Source: Halobellus salinus (lineage in GTDB: Archaea > Halobacteriota > Halobacteria > Halobacteriales > Haloferacaceae). Taken from it: a stretch of DNA of 32,828 bases. The stretch covers positions 1 to 32,828 of the forward strand of contig NZ_BMOC01000022.1 in the NCBI RefSeq assembly GCF_014646875.1. Reading direction: 5' to 3'. Of the stretch, positions 23,562-32,726 are shown piece by piece. Position 1 is the first letter of the stretch; the number at the start of each line of letters is the position of its first letter. The position numbers were made by a program, and so were the translations under genes. The notes under the pieces are model-generated. The model made no database searches and was not told the origin of the DNA. It saw nothing but the letters and a program-made list of their open reading frames with translations.

Positions 23562-23594
23562 GAACCGGCTGTATTGCGATAATTACGCCGGTTC
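23562..23594. repeat. Inverted repeat upstream of the four-gene operon
   Basis: GAACCGGC and GCCGGTTC pair perfectly around 17 bases. Seen from the operon, the repeat spans about 20 to 50 bases before the ATG at 23543, overlapping the likely promoter. Confidence 0.55.
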
Positions 23595-23665
23595 AGCAGA
23601 CGTAGACGGTGATTTGGTATTTAAATTCTATTCAAAATAGGATATAAGATACCACTATAGATTAT

Positions 23666-24436
23666 TCAAACGTGTTTCTTTGGCATTAGATCCTGGAAAT
23701 CTTGAGAATCTAACCACTCACAGAGCTTGACTAATTGTGCTGTCGCTTCCTCAAACATTTGCTCTCCTTTTTCGGCTGTTGCATCAGTCTGGTCTCCAAG
23801 GACTCCGTTATCAGTATTATCGGCAGCATCGTAGAATGTTCGTGCTCCAAATTTTGTTGTTTCTGCTTCATCAATACTTTTCAGCCCCCCATCTCGGGCA
23901 TCTTCAAGACGGTCTTCGCGAACCAGTTCTGGCCTTAGATGTTGAATCATCGCTGTTTCTTTTGGACCACCGTGAGGGCCATTCTGGTCGAATAAGTCAT
24001 CGACAAGATCTGGGATACTATCATTCCACATCCACTCAATCGCATATAGCACCTCTTCATCACGAAGATGCCGACCCACCTCTCGCAGATGTTCAACATT
24101 CCCTCCGTGGGCATTCACGTAGATCACTCGATCAATTCCGTGATAGGCAAGGTTCCGAGTAAAGGATTCAACATAGTTCCTGAATGTAGGTGCATCAACC
24201 CACATTGTTCCGTGAAACTGCCTATGATGAGGGCTTACTCCGATGTTGATAGTAGGAGTACAGAGATAGCCAGTTCTTTCAGCTGCTTCTCGTGCGTAGG
24301 CCTCTGCTATAATATGATCTGTTGCCAATGGAAGATGAGGTCCGTGTTGCTCGGTTGAGCCCAATGGAACAAGGGCTATTGATTCATCCTCAAGGTAATC
24401 CCCAAGTTCCGGCCAGGTTTCATCAGCAATATACAT
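23666..24436 (-). CDS. Complete creatininase-family amidohydrolase carried by the element
   Basis: The protein has 256 residues, the normal length of the family. Metal-binding motifs are intact: PLGSTEQHGPHLPLATDH (Glu29, His31, Asp40), NAHGGN (His110) and the second-half HGGPKETA. The family includes creatininase, mycofactocin MftE and the archaeal ArfB deformylase of riboflavin and F420 synthesis; the last is a plausible role here but cannot be settled by reading. The N-terminal 135 residues are about 80% identical by eye to the fragment at 26676-27086, but the DNA is far more A+T rich. It lies 49 bases after the HNH gene and shows no promoter of its own, so it is probably expressed with the integrase. 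It looks like a replacement for the gene split by the insertion. Confidence 0.9.
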   Translation of the reverse strand: MYIADETWPELGDYLEDESIALVPLGSTEQHGPHLPLATDHIIAEAYAREAAERTGYLCTPTINIGVSPHHRQFHGTMWVDAPTFRNYVESFTRNLAYHGIDRVIYVNAHGGNVEHLREVGRHLRDEEVLYAIEWMWNDSIPDLVDDLFDQNGPHGGPKETAMIQHLRPELVREDRLEDARDGGLKSIDEAETTKFGARTFYDAADNTDNGVLGDQTDATAEKGEQMFEEATAQLVKLCEWLDSQDFQDLMPKKHV

Positions 24437-24485
24437 ATTATGGATTGATGAATGGCGCTCTCTTCAATCTATGGAAGCCCGTATT

Positions 24486-24701
24486 TCAATCGATCAGTCC
24501 GCGCTGTTTTGCCTCTTTCCTTGTTAACTCGGGCTTTAGTTCAGGATATTGATCCGTCAGGTGGATCTTCGGATGACAAGACTGACACACTGGTACACGG
24601 ATATTCTGCTTATATGAAACGTGATGTGCTACTAAATTTGGCTTGACTTCACCACAGGCTGAACACCTGTGCCTTGGGTCGTTTACTCTTTCACCGCACA
24701 T
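24486..24701 (-). CDS. Small HNH-type zinc protein, possible endonuclease
   Basis: The protein has 71 residues. Two zinc knuckles (CSACG at 13-17 and CQSCH at 39-43) flank LVAHHVSYKQNIRVPV, and KIHLTDQYPEL follows. The HH pair in the first strand and the final His are the layout of HNH nucleases (short H-N-H with zinc knuckles). It is smaller than most and could be a stand-alone nicking or DNA-binding unit. It starts 5 bases after the integrase gene ends, which is unusual and suggests a role in recombination or in defence of the element. Nuclease activity is inferred. Confidence 0.75.
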   Translation of the reverse strand: MCGERVNDPRHRCSACGEVKPNLVAHHVSYKQNIRVPVCQSCHPKIHLTDQYPELKPELTRKEAKQRGLID

Positions 24702-24705
24702 TGGC

Positions 24706-25983
24706 TCATTCAGCAGTTCCTCCGGGGCCGTACTGCCGGTAGCGCTCTCGAAGGTCGGCAGTAATCAAGTCGAGATATTCTTTCGTAGTATCTAGACTAT
24801 CGTGACCCATAATGTCGGCTAGGGTCTTGATATCTATTCCATTTTTTAGAGATTGAACTGCAAATCCGTGTCTTAGAGTGTGGGCAGTGATTTTGTACCT
24901 ACTTTGTCCGTTTCCATCAGTATACATTTCTCGTTGGATTCCTGCGTTCTTCGCTGACTTCACAATGATCTGGTTGATCTGGTGAGGATTTAGGCGGCCA
25001 CTTCTCTCTGATACAAAGAGATGGTCTGAGGTTTCTGCGGAATTGTAACTACTTCTGTAACCGCCGTCAATCCATATACCAAGCAATGTATCCAAAGATG
25101 GCTGGTAGAAAACATCTCTACTCTTGCTGTTCTTTCCTCGAATCTTTATTTCTCGTTTGTCTCTGTCAATATTGTTCAACGTTACATCCGCGGCTTCTTT
25201 CCGGCGAAGTCCTGTCTGCCACAGAAATTCAATGAGAAGCTCATTTCTGAGCTTTGGACCCGGGCAGTTGTCTTTGATCGCTTCCTTCTCTTCTTTTGTT
25301 AGATAGATAGTGTCTTCCGCGAGTTTATCGCTCTGCCTCGTCGGATTCTGGTAGTCAACAATGTCTGCGTCGTCAAGATTGACATCCTTTACAGGGTTCT
25401 GCTCAATGGATTCTTGTTTTTCGTGTAAAAACGTGTATAGAGTTGAGACGGTTGCGAACTTGTCTTTAATTGTCGTATCGCCGTAGCCTTTCCGAGAGAG
25501 GTATACGGCATAGTCCTCCAATCTCAGCGGAGTGAATTCTTCAAGAGTATCCTCCCGCTGGTTTTCAAACCATTCTGTGAACTGGATTAACCCGAGTTCT
25601 CGGTTTTGAACCGTGCCATCAGCTTTTGTAGCGCGAATTCGTTGGAGATATCGTGACGCATCATTGAGGATGATGCAGTCGACAATATCTATCTCCTCAC
25701 ACGGATTTTGGTCTACCCGGTCTTCTTCGATCAGATACTCGAAATATTTTTCTAAGCTTCGGAATATCTCTGATCGGATCTTACCGTAGGATGCTGAGTT
25801 ATCTTGCTTGATCCATTTAATAAGTTCCCGTATCTGCTCCGGACGAAACTCCTCTACAGAAAGCCCCTGACTTTCACACCAGGTAGAGAATAAGTCCAGC
25901 GAGCGTGTATGGCCCTGGATAGTCGATTCGGCATAATCACACTCTTGACACTCACGGATGAAGGCTTCTGCTGACCTAAGCAT
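24706..25983 (-). CDS. Tyrosine recombinase (integrase) of the element
   Basis: The protein has 425 residues. The catalytic domain is complete: Arg260 in TGLRRKEA, His368 and Arg371 in HTLRHGFA, His394 in MGHDSLDTT and the nucleophile Tyr403 in KEYLDL. The N-terminal 210 residues appear to contain two successive SAM-like core-binding domains (about 1-100 and 108-205), each with the pattern of helices seen once in XerC/XerD; this duplication is less common. The enzyme should carry out site-specific insertion and excision of the element, most likely at the site 26662-26699, less than 1 kb away. It begins 5 bases after the gene at 25989 and shares its promoter. Confidence 0.9.
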   Translation of the reverse strand: MLRSAEAFIRECQECDYAESTIQGHTRSLDLFSTWCESQGLSVEEFRPEQIRELIKWIKQDNSASYGKIRSEIFRSLEKYFEYLIEEDRVDQNPCEEIDIVDCIILNDASRYLQRIRATKADGTVQNRELGLIQFTEWFENQREDTLEEFTPLRLEDYAVYLSRKGYGDTTIKDKFATVSTLYTFLHEKQESIEQNPVKDVNLDDADIVDYQNPTRQSDKLAEDTIYLTKEEKEAIKDNCPGPKLRNELLIEFLWQTGLRRKEAADVTLNNIDRDKREIKIRGKNSKSRDVFYQPSLDTLLGIWIDGGYRSSYNSAETSDHLFVSERSGRLNPHQINQIIVKSAKNAGIQREMYTDGNGQSRYKITAHTLRHGFAVQSLKNGIDIKTLADIMGHDSLDTTKEYLDLITADLRERYRQYGPGGTAE

Positions 25984-25988
25984 AGGAA

Positions 25989-26621
25989 TCAGTTGTTTTT
26001 GTAGTACTGCGTCGTTCCTGCTTCCGACTCAGTTGAACTTACAGAGTGGGTAGTACTCTGTAATCTTTTGACAGCTAATTGTACGGCTTCTTCATCTGCA
26101 TCAAGCATCGCAGCAATATTAGCTATCGAGCCGGTACAAGCAAGATTTTCAGATGGATCGTGACTTTGCGACGCAGAAGCAGTTTCTTGACTATCATCTC
26201 CCATTGCTTCTATCATATATTCACCGCTAGACTGAGGTCCACTGACTGAAGATGTATCCTCGTTCTGCGCTATGGCGCTTTGGATCTCTGCAATGGAATT
26301 CGGGAGAATACGGTAAATTTCCGTAGCTAACGTTGTGAGATCCTCATCACCGTAACGTTCTGATTCGATGGCAGATAGCCGCCGGTCTACAGACTGGAGT
26401 TTATGAGATATTTGTTCTAGCTTGTTGGTCACTTCAGGTGCTGGTTCCTTTGATTTGGGATCTCCTTTTTCAAGCGGATTCTCGCGAGCAATTTCTCTCT
26501 CAGTGGCGATGCGTACCAACTGTGACAGCGTAGGCTGATTGCTTTCCTCAACATAATCTTTCCATCTTTTCTTCTTTTCTTTGGATATTCTTACTGTTAA
26601 CATCTCATATTCGTCCGACAT
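25989..26621 (-). CDS. Putative ribbon-helix-helix regulator or recombination accessory protein
   Basis: The protein has 210 residues. The first 50 (MLTVRISKEKKKRWKDYVEE followed by TLSQLVRIATEREI) look like a ribbon-helix-helix DNA-binding domain. Residues 65-90 are a short coiled coil (EVTNKLEQISHKLQSVDRRL). A Ser-rich linker follows, and near the end NIAAMLDADEEAVQLAVKRL is a helical unit like a small HTH. It is the first gene of the integration operon and lies nearest to the attachment site, as do directionality factors or integrase repressors in other elements. Its exact job is inferred from position. Confidence 0.65.
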   Translation of the reverse strand: MSDEYEMLTVRISKEKKKRWKDYVEESNQPTLSQLVRIATEREIARENPLEKGDPKSKEPAPEVTNKLEQISHKLQSVDRRLSAIESERYGDEDLTTLATEIYRILPNSIAEIQSAIAQNEDTSSVSGPQSSGEYMIEAMGDDSQETASASQSHDPSENLACTGSIANIAAMLDADEEAVQLAVKRLQSTTHSVSSTESEAGTTQYYKNN

Positions 26622-26647
26622 TGCAGAAATGCGTTACACGGGAAAAC

Positions 26648-26659
26648 AATATAAAAATT
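26648..26659 (-). promoter_or_regulatory. Probable TATA box of the integration operon
   Basis: On the minus strand AATTTTTATATT lies about 27 to 38 bases before the ATG at 26621. It sits between the start of the operon and the putative core site, so binding of the integrase could affect transcription. Confidence 0.5.
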
Positions 26660-26661
26660 TT

Positions 26662-26699
26662 CTCTACAAAATGAGTTATGTCCACTCGACCGCGTAGAG
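26662..26699. other. Putative attachment core site (attR) at the element-chromosome junction
   Basis: The sequence is symmetrical in two steps: CTCTAC, five bases, GAGT, the seven-base centre TATGTCC, ACTC, six bases, GTAGAG. Paired arms around a 6- to 8-base centre are typical of tyrosine recombinase core sites. The right half is creatininase coding DNA, the left half is element DNA; homology to the family ends near 26681. Confidence 0.5.
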
Positions 26700-27086
26700 T
26701 GTCCCGTCGTCGCGGAGGCGGCGCCCGACCTCGCGGAGGTGCTCGACGTTGCCGCCGTGGGCGTTGACGAAGACCACCCGGTCGATCCCGTGATACGTGA
26801 GGTTCCGGGTCAGCGACTCGATGTAGTCGCGGAAGACCGGTGCGTCAACCCACATCGTGCCGTGGAACTGCCGGTGGTGCGGGCTGACGCCGACGTTCAC
26901 CGTGGGGGTACAGAGGAATCCACCGCGGTCTGCTGCCTCGCGGGCCAGTCCCTCGGCGATGAGGTGGTCGGTGGCCAGCGGGAGGTGCGGGCCGTGCTGT
27001 TCGGTTGAGCCGAGCGGGACGACCGCGACCGACTCCTCGGCGACGTAGTCTCCGAGCTCGGGCCACGTCCGATCTGCAGCGTACAT
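26676..27086 (-). pseudogene. Creatininase-family gene truncated by the element
   Basis: From the ATG at 27086 the frame encodes MYAADRTWPELGDYVAEESV and remains typical of the family through NAHGGN to LYAVEW. It then ends within one codon at the junction with element DNA, giving 136 residues in place of about 250. The metal ligands of the first half are present, but the second half with its HGGPKET segment is lost, so the product should be inactive. The DNA is as G+C rich as the rest of the right-hand chromosome, in contrast to the complete copy at 23666-24436. The missing 3' part should be on the far left side of the element, outside the window. Confidence 0.88.
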
Positions 27087-27272
27087 ACCGAGGCGAGGCG
27101 GCGGGCGATAAAGAAGGTAGGGCACACTGAGGCGACGACGGCCGCCGCGCGGGTTTTGTCGGGGCGAACAGTCGGCACTCCCCGGTCCCGCGCCGACGTG
27201 CTGAGCGACCGCGACCCGACGCGGGCGACTCCCTACGACGTACCACGGGTGGCCGCCCGATCGGTGATACCC

Positions 27273-28409
<1,137 letters not shown>

Positions 28410-28520
28410 ACTGAATCACCGGAGGGGACAACTCACAGCGGATGTGGTACGACGATCGACATAAATCCCCGAGATCCGACGCGGCATGGGTTTTTACCCA
28501 CCGGTGGTGTGGCTGACGGT

Positions 28521-29498
28521 ATGGAGTACACCACACTGGGCGACACCGGCACCACGGTCTCGAAGATCTGCCTCGGGTGTATGAGCTTCGGCGACAACGA
28601 CTGGCGGGAGTGGGTGCTCGACGAGGCGGCCGGCAGGGAACTGGTCGACCGCGCGATCGAACTCGGCGTGAACTTCTTCGACACCGCAAACATGTACTCC
28701 CGCGGCGGGTCCGAGCGGGTGCTCGGTGACGCGCTCTCCGATCGCGACCGCGACGAGTTCGTGGTCGCGTCGAAGGTGTACTTCCAGATGGACGACGACG
28801 ACCCCAACTCCGGAGGGCTGTCGCGGAAGGCGATCGAGCAGGAACTCGACAACTCCCTGGATCGGCTCGGAATGGATTCGCTTGATCTCCTCCAGATCCA
28901 CCGGTGGGACGACGACACCCCGATCGAGCGGACGATGCGGGCGCTCGACGCCGCCGTCGACCGCGGGAAGACCAGATACCTCGGCGCGTCGTCCATGTGG
29001 GCCCACCAGTTCGCCGAGGCACAGCACGTCGCCGACCGCGAGGGGCTCACGCCCTTCTCCACGATGCAGAACCACTACAACCTGCTCTACCGGGAGGAGG
29101 AACGCGAGATGCTGCCGCTGTGCGACAAGCAGGGGGTAGGCGTCATCCCGTGGTCGCCGCTGGCGCGAGGTCGACTCGCGCGTCCACACGAGGACGCGGA
29201 AGCGACGACTCGCGGCGAGACCGACGACTACGCCTTCGAACACCCGTATCTGGAGAGTGGCGGCCGCGAGGTCAACGAACGCGTGCAGGAAATCGCCGCC
29301 GAGAGGGGCGTGAAGATGGCCCAGATCGGGTTGGCGTGGCTGTTCGAGTCCGACACCGTGGACGCCCCAATCGTGGGCACCACGAGCGTCGAACACCTCG
29401 AGGACGCCGTGGAGGCGCTCTCGATTGAGCTCACGGGTTCGGAGATGGAGTACCTGGAGGCGCCGTACCAGCCGGTGCGGGTGTCGGGTCACGAGTAG
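28521..29498 (+). CDS. Aldo/keto reductase
   Basis: Started at the ATG at 28521 the protein has 325 residues; a GTG four codons upstream is possible. The AKR barrel is recognisable: MEYTTLGDTGTTVSKICLGC at the start, NFFDTANMYSRGGSERVLG with the catalytic Asp and Tyr, FVVASKVYF with the catalytic Lys, LQIHRWDDD with the His, and the C-terminal PIVGTTSVEHLEDAVEAL for the cofactor. It should reduce an aldehyde or ketone with NADPH. The substrate is not known; this group (close to YajO/Tas-type reductases) is broad. A TTTTTAC box about 30 bases upstream could be the promoter. Its stop codon lies inside a 32-base tandem repeat. Confidence 0.9.
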   Translation: MEYTTLGDTGTTVSKICLGCMSFGDNDWREWVLDEAAGRELVDRAIELGVNFFDTANMYSRGGSERVLGDALSDRDRDEFVVASKVYFQMDDDDPNSGGLSRKAIEQELDNSLDRLGMDSLDLLQIHRWDDDTPIERTMRALDAAVDRGKTRYLGASSMWAHQFAEAQHVADREGLTPFSTMQNHYNLLYREEEREMLPLCDKQGVGVIPWSPLARGRLARPHEDAEATTRGETDDYAFEHPYLESGGREVNERVQEIAAERGVKMAQIGLAWLFESDTVDAPIVGTTSVEHLEDAVEALSIELTGSEMEYLEAPYQPVRVSGHE

Positions 29499-29566
29499 CG
29501 CCGCCCTGACGTGGGTGCGGTCCCGAGTAGCGCCGCCCTGACGTGGGTGCGGTCCCGAGTAGCGCT
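29492..29566 (+). repeat. 32-base tandem repeat over the aldo/keto reductase stop codon
   Basis: Two full units beginning CGAGTAGCGCCGCCCTGACG are followed by a third partial unit (CGAGTAGCGC) with a period of exactly 32 bases (29492, 29524, 29556). The first unit contains the last codon and stop of the reductase. Confidence 0.85.
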
Positions 29567-29635
29567 GGTTGGCTGTGTTCAACCCCTACTTCAGGTGACA
29601 CGAGTGAACACACAAGTATCGAGCCCGTCGAACGT

Positions 29636-29995
29636 ATGAATATGGCATCAACGCTTGCCGACGAGGAATGTGTGGCCTGTACATCAGAGGACGAACCGCT
29701 CACAGAGGCGGAGTACGCCGAGTACCTGACTGAAATCGATACTGATGTCTGGGAAGTCATCGACGATCATCACCTCGACGGAGCGTATTCGCTCGAGGAC
29801 TTCCGCGATGCACTCGAGTTCACGTACGAGATCGGTGAGCTTGCCGAAGAGGAGTGGCACCACCCGGACATCCGGCTGGAATGGGGCGAGGTTCGAGTCG
29901 AGATGTGGACGCACAAGATCGACGGACTCCACAAGACCGACTTCGTCATGGCGGCGCGTATGGATCGGATACACGAGGAATACGCTCCGGAGTAG
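29636..29995 (+). CDS. Pterin-4a-carbinolamine dehydratase (4a-hydroxytetrahydrobiopterin dehydratase)
   Basis: Started at the ATG at 29636 (an ATG at 29642 is equally possible) the protein has 119 residues. It carries the family signature in order: [60 protein letters not shown] and IDGLHKTDF, with the paired His residues and the second conserved H-x-x-x-(L)-x-x-x-D at the active site. It dehydrates the 4a-carbinolamine of tetrahydropterin cofactors, and in archaea may also act with molybdopterin-related pathways. The longer frame from 29543 includes the tandem repeat and is not used. No pterin-dependent hydroxylase is next to it. Confidence 0.92.
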   Translation: MNMASTLADEECVACTSEDEPLTEAEYAEYLTEIDTDVWEVIDDHHLDGAYSLEDFRDALEFTYEIGELAEEEWHHPDIRLEWGEVRVEMWTHKIDGLHKTDFVMAARMDRIHEEYAPE

Positions 29996-30095
29996 GAGGT
30001 GTCTGCGCCGTCTATGAGCTACGGCCGCCGGGATCAATCACCGAATGGGTTGTTGAACGAAGCCACCTGGTTCGGCCCCGGCCGTTGTCCCCGAC

Positions 30096-31298
30096 TCACT
30101 CCGCCGGCCGCACCACCGAGCGACCGCGTTCCTCGGAGCCGCCGGAGAGCCGCCACACGGCTCGCGCGGCCGCGAGTGCGATCGCGACCTCCGAGAGCCC
30201 GACGGCGAGAAACGCCGCGAGGTAGCCGGCGGTTGAGGTGGTGAGCCCGCCGAGCAAAAACCCCGCGAGGAAGCCCAGACTACCGAAGACGTTGAACCCG
30301 CCGAGCGCCGCGCCGCGGGTTTCCGGCGTCGCGACGTCGGTGACGAGCGCCATCGTCGCGGGCGCGACCAACGCCCCGAGCGCGCCGACCGCGACCATCG
30401 CCGCGACCGCGACCCACAGCACGGGCGCGACCCCGACGGCGACGATGCCGAGTCCGTAGCAGATCGACCCCGCAACCACCGGGATCGCCCGCCCGATTCG
30501 GTCCGACAGCATCCCCGCGGGGTACTGCAGAAGCGCGAACGGCAGAAAAAAGGCCGCGAGCGCCAGCCCCGCACCCGCGGCGTCCAGCCCGAACGTCGTC
30601 CGGAAGTAGAAGACGCCAACCAGAGCGAAAAACCCCGCCGTCATCCGGTCGATGAATCCGAACGCGTAAGGAACCGTGAGCGCGGGCTGTCGACGGAGTC
30701 CACCGAGTGCATCGCCGAGGCGGCGCGGGTCAGCATCGATTTCGGCCTCCGATACCGTCAGAAACAGCAGGCCGACGGCCGCAAGCGTCGCCGCCGCGGC
30801 GTACACTGGGTAGAAGGGGTCGGCGTCCGCCAGCCGACCACCCACCACCGACCCCAGCGCCGCGCCGAGTCCGATCGCGATCCCGGCGGCACCCATGTTC
30901 CGGCCGTTGCCGCCGGCGAGGTCGGCCAGGGCGGTGATCGACAGCGAGAACGCCCCGATGGTGGCGGCGCCCCCGACGACACGGACGACGAGGACGCCGG
31001 CGAATGGGGCACCGAAGGCAGGTGTGGCGGCGAGCACGAGGTAGCCGGCCGCGCCCCCGAACGCTCCCGCCGCCGCAAGCGGCATCCGCCGGCCGAGAGC
31101 GTCGCTCGCCGCACCCCACACGCTCGCGAACGCGACGAACGCAGCGAACTCCGCGACCAGGAACCACATGCCGGCGCGCACCGTCGCGCCACCGCCGAGC
31201 GCGACGACGATGTCCTCAACCCCGGGGTAGAGGAACACCTGCGAGACCAGCACGCCCCACACGCCGACAGCGAGTCGGAGCCGTGTCCCGCCAATCAC
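30096..31298 (-). CDS. Major facilitator superfamily transporter
   Basis: The protein has 400 residues from a GTG start. Twelve hydrophobic helices can be counted, nearly all rich in Ala, Gly and Val. GAASDALGRRMPLAAAG between helices 2 and 3 matches the MFS motif G-x-x-x-D-x-x-G-R-R, and a second half repeats it as AGMLSDRIGRAIPV. The protein should exchange a small solute against protons or act as a drug exporter; the substrate cannot be told. It is transcribed alone, between the dehydratase and the Tat lipoprotein, and is divergent from the latter. Base composition is that of the chromosome. Confidence 0.88.
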   Translation of the reverse strand: MIGGTRLRLAVGVWGVLVSQVFLYPGVEDIVVALGGGATVRAGMWFLVAEFAAFVAFASVWGAASDALGRRMPLAAAGAFGGAAGYLVLAATPAFGAPFAGVLVVRVVGGAATIGAFSLSITALADLAGGNGRNMGAAGIAIGLGAALGSVVGGRLADADPFYPVYAAAATLAAVGLLFLTVSEAEIDADPRRLGDALGGLRRQPALTVPYAFGFIDRMTAGFFALVGVFYFRTTFGLDAAGAGLALAAFFLPFALLQYPAGMLSDRIGRAIPVVAGSICYGLGIVAVGVAPVLWVAVAAMVAVGALGALVAPATMALVTDVATPETRGAALGGFNVFGSLGFLAGFLLGGLTTSTAGYLAAFLAVGLSEVAIALAAARAVWRLSGGSEERGRSVVRPAE

Positions 31299-31418
31299 AC
31301 CACGAAACTAGGCCTCGGGGGACATAGCCGCGTCGCTTCGGGCGGTGGGAGCCGGGGGCCGCACCAAGGCAGCCACGCGAACAGAACCCATTTCACCGTC
31401 TACGCGCTATCAGTCGGT

Positions 31419-32726
31419 ATGGACGATGGCGGAGCCGACGCCTCGCGCCGGGAGGTGCTGAAAGCCGCCGTTGCGGCCGGCGGTGTATCGGCGCTGTCGG
31501 CGTGTCTGGAGGCGACTGAGGACGACGATCCCGTGCCGACGGGCCCCGACGACCTCTCGGTGCTCACCGAACGGCAGCACGCCTGGAACGATCGCGTCCG
31601 GACCGACGACCACGGCAACACGCTCCTCCCGCGGCACCAGGTGCTGCTGTACCTCACGCTCCCCGGGTCGGGGCCGCCCGACGGTTCGGACCGCGAGTCG
31701 GTGGCGGCTGTCCTCCGGACGCTCGAGCGGGCGTACGAGCGGAGCCACGACGGACTCCTGTTTTCGATTGGGTACTCGCCGCGGTACTTCGGTCGGTACG
31801 ACGCGTCGCTGCCGGCGTCGATCGACCTCCCGGAGCCACGCCGGCTGTCGCCGTTCGAGTCGCCCACGTTCGACCGGCAGGACGCGATGATACACCTCGC
31901 GTCCGACCGCGCGGCGGTCGTACTCGCGGCTGAGGCGGCGCTCACCGGGGCGGAGGCGACAGTCAACGGCGTTTCGATGGAACAACCCCTCACCGACACC
32001 GTTGAGATCGCAGACCGCCGGACGGGGTTCGTCGGCGCGGGGATGCCCGCCGAGCGGCAGAACGGCCTGGCCGGGATCCCCTCGTCGAACCCTGTCCCCG
32101 AAGAGTCCCCGCTGTTCATGGGGTTCATCGCGGGGTTCCGGCAGAACCAGGCCACCGAAGACTACGTTACGCTCGCCGGCGGGCCCTTCTCGGGCGGGAC
32201 CACCAAACACGTCTCGAACCTCCGGATGCGGCTGGACGACTGGTACGACGAGCAGTCGTACGACCAGCGGGTCGCGGAGCTGTTCTCGCCGGCCCACGCC
32301 GACCGGGGGTTGGTCGAGGGCGTCGGGGAGAACCTCGGCGACGACAACGGGGTGACCCCGGAGATCGCCGATTCGATCCGCGACCACGCCCGCGAGTTCG
32401 CCCGCGTCGGTCACGCCCAGAAGGCCGCCCGCGCCAACCGCGACGACGAGGGGCGGGTCCGGACGCTCAGGCGACACTTCGAGTCGACCGACGACGACGA
32501 GGCGAGCCTCCACTTCCCGAGTCTTCAGCGGGAGATCACGACGTTCGAGGAGGTCCGGAAAGCCATGAACGGGACCGACCTCACCGACGAGCCCGCGATC
32601 CGACAGCGGGTGAACAACGGGATCCTCGAGTACATCTTCACCAAGCGCCGGGGGAACTTCCTGGTCCCACCGCGGTCGCTCCGCGCGCTCCCGACGCCCG
32701 ACGGTCGGGCCCCGGGCGTGGAGTGA
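31419..32726 (+). CDS. Tat-exported lipoprotein, possibly of the haloarchaeal DUF7405 (Dyp-peroxidase-like) family
   Basis: The protein has 435 residues. A twin-arginine signal (DASRREVLKAAVAAGGVSAL) ends in the lipobox SACLE, so it should be exported folded and anchored by a lipid. The mature part is very acidic. LPRHQVLLYLTLPGSGPP near the start, GFVGAGMPAERQNGLAGIPS in the middle and VTLAGGPFSGGTTKHVSNLR later resemble a group of haloarchaeal proteins distantly related to Dyp-type heme peroxidases. The GXXDG motif of true Dyp peroxidases is not visible, so enzymatic activity is uncertain. It stands divergent from the MFS gene and ends about 100 bases before the window edge. Confidence 0.62.
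   Translation: MDDGGADASRREVLKAAVAAGGVSALSACLEATEDDDPVPTGPDDLSVLTERQHAWNDRVRTDDHGNTLLPRHQVLLYLTLPGSGPPDGSDRESVAAVLRTLERAYERSHDGLLFSIGYSPRYFGRYDASLPASIDLPEPRRLSPFESPTFDRQDAMIHLASDRAAVVLAAEAALTGAEATVNGVSMEQPLTDTVEIADRRTGFVGAGMPAERQNGLAGIPSSNPVPEESPLFMGFIAGFRQNQATEDYVTLAGGPFSGGTTKHVSNLRMRLDDWYDEQSYDQRVAELFSPAHADRGLVEGVGENLGDDNGVTPEIADSIRDHAREFARVGHAQKAARANRDDEGRVRTLRRHFESTDDDEASLHFPSLQREITTFEEVRKAMNGTDLTDEPAIRQRVNNGILEYIFTKRRGNFLVPPRSLRALPTPDGRAPGVE

Noticed and set aside
1-26680. Transposase or capsid genes that would define the element as an IS or a virus
   Set aside because: No DDE transposase, portal, terminase or major capsid signature was found in the translated frames; the left end of the element is not in the window.
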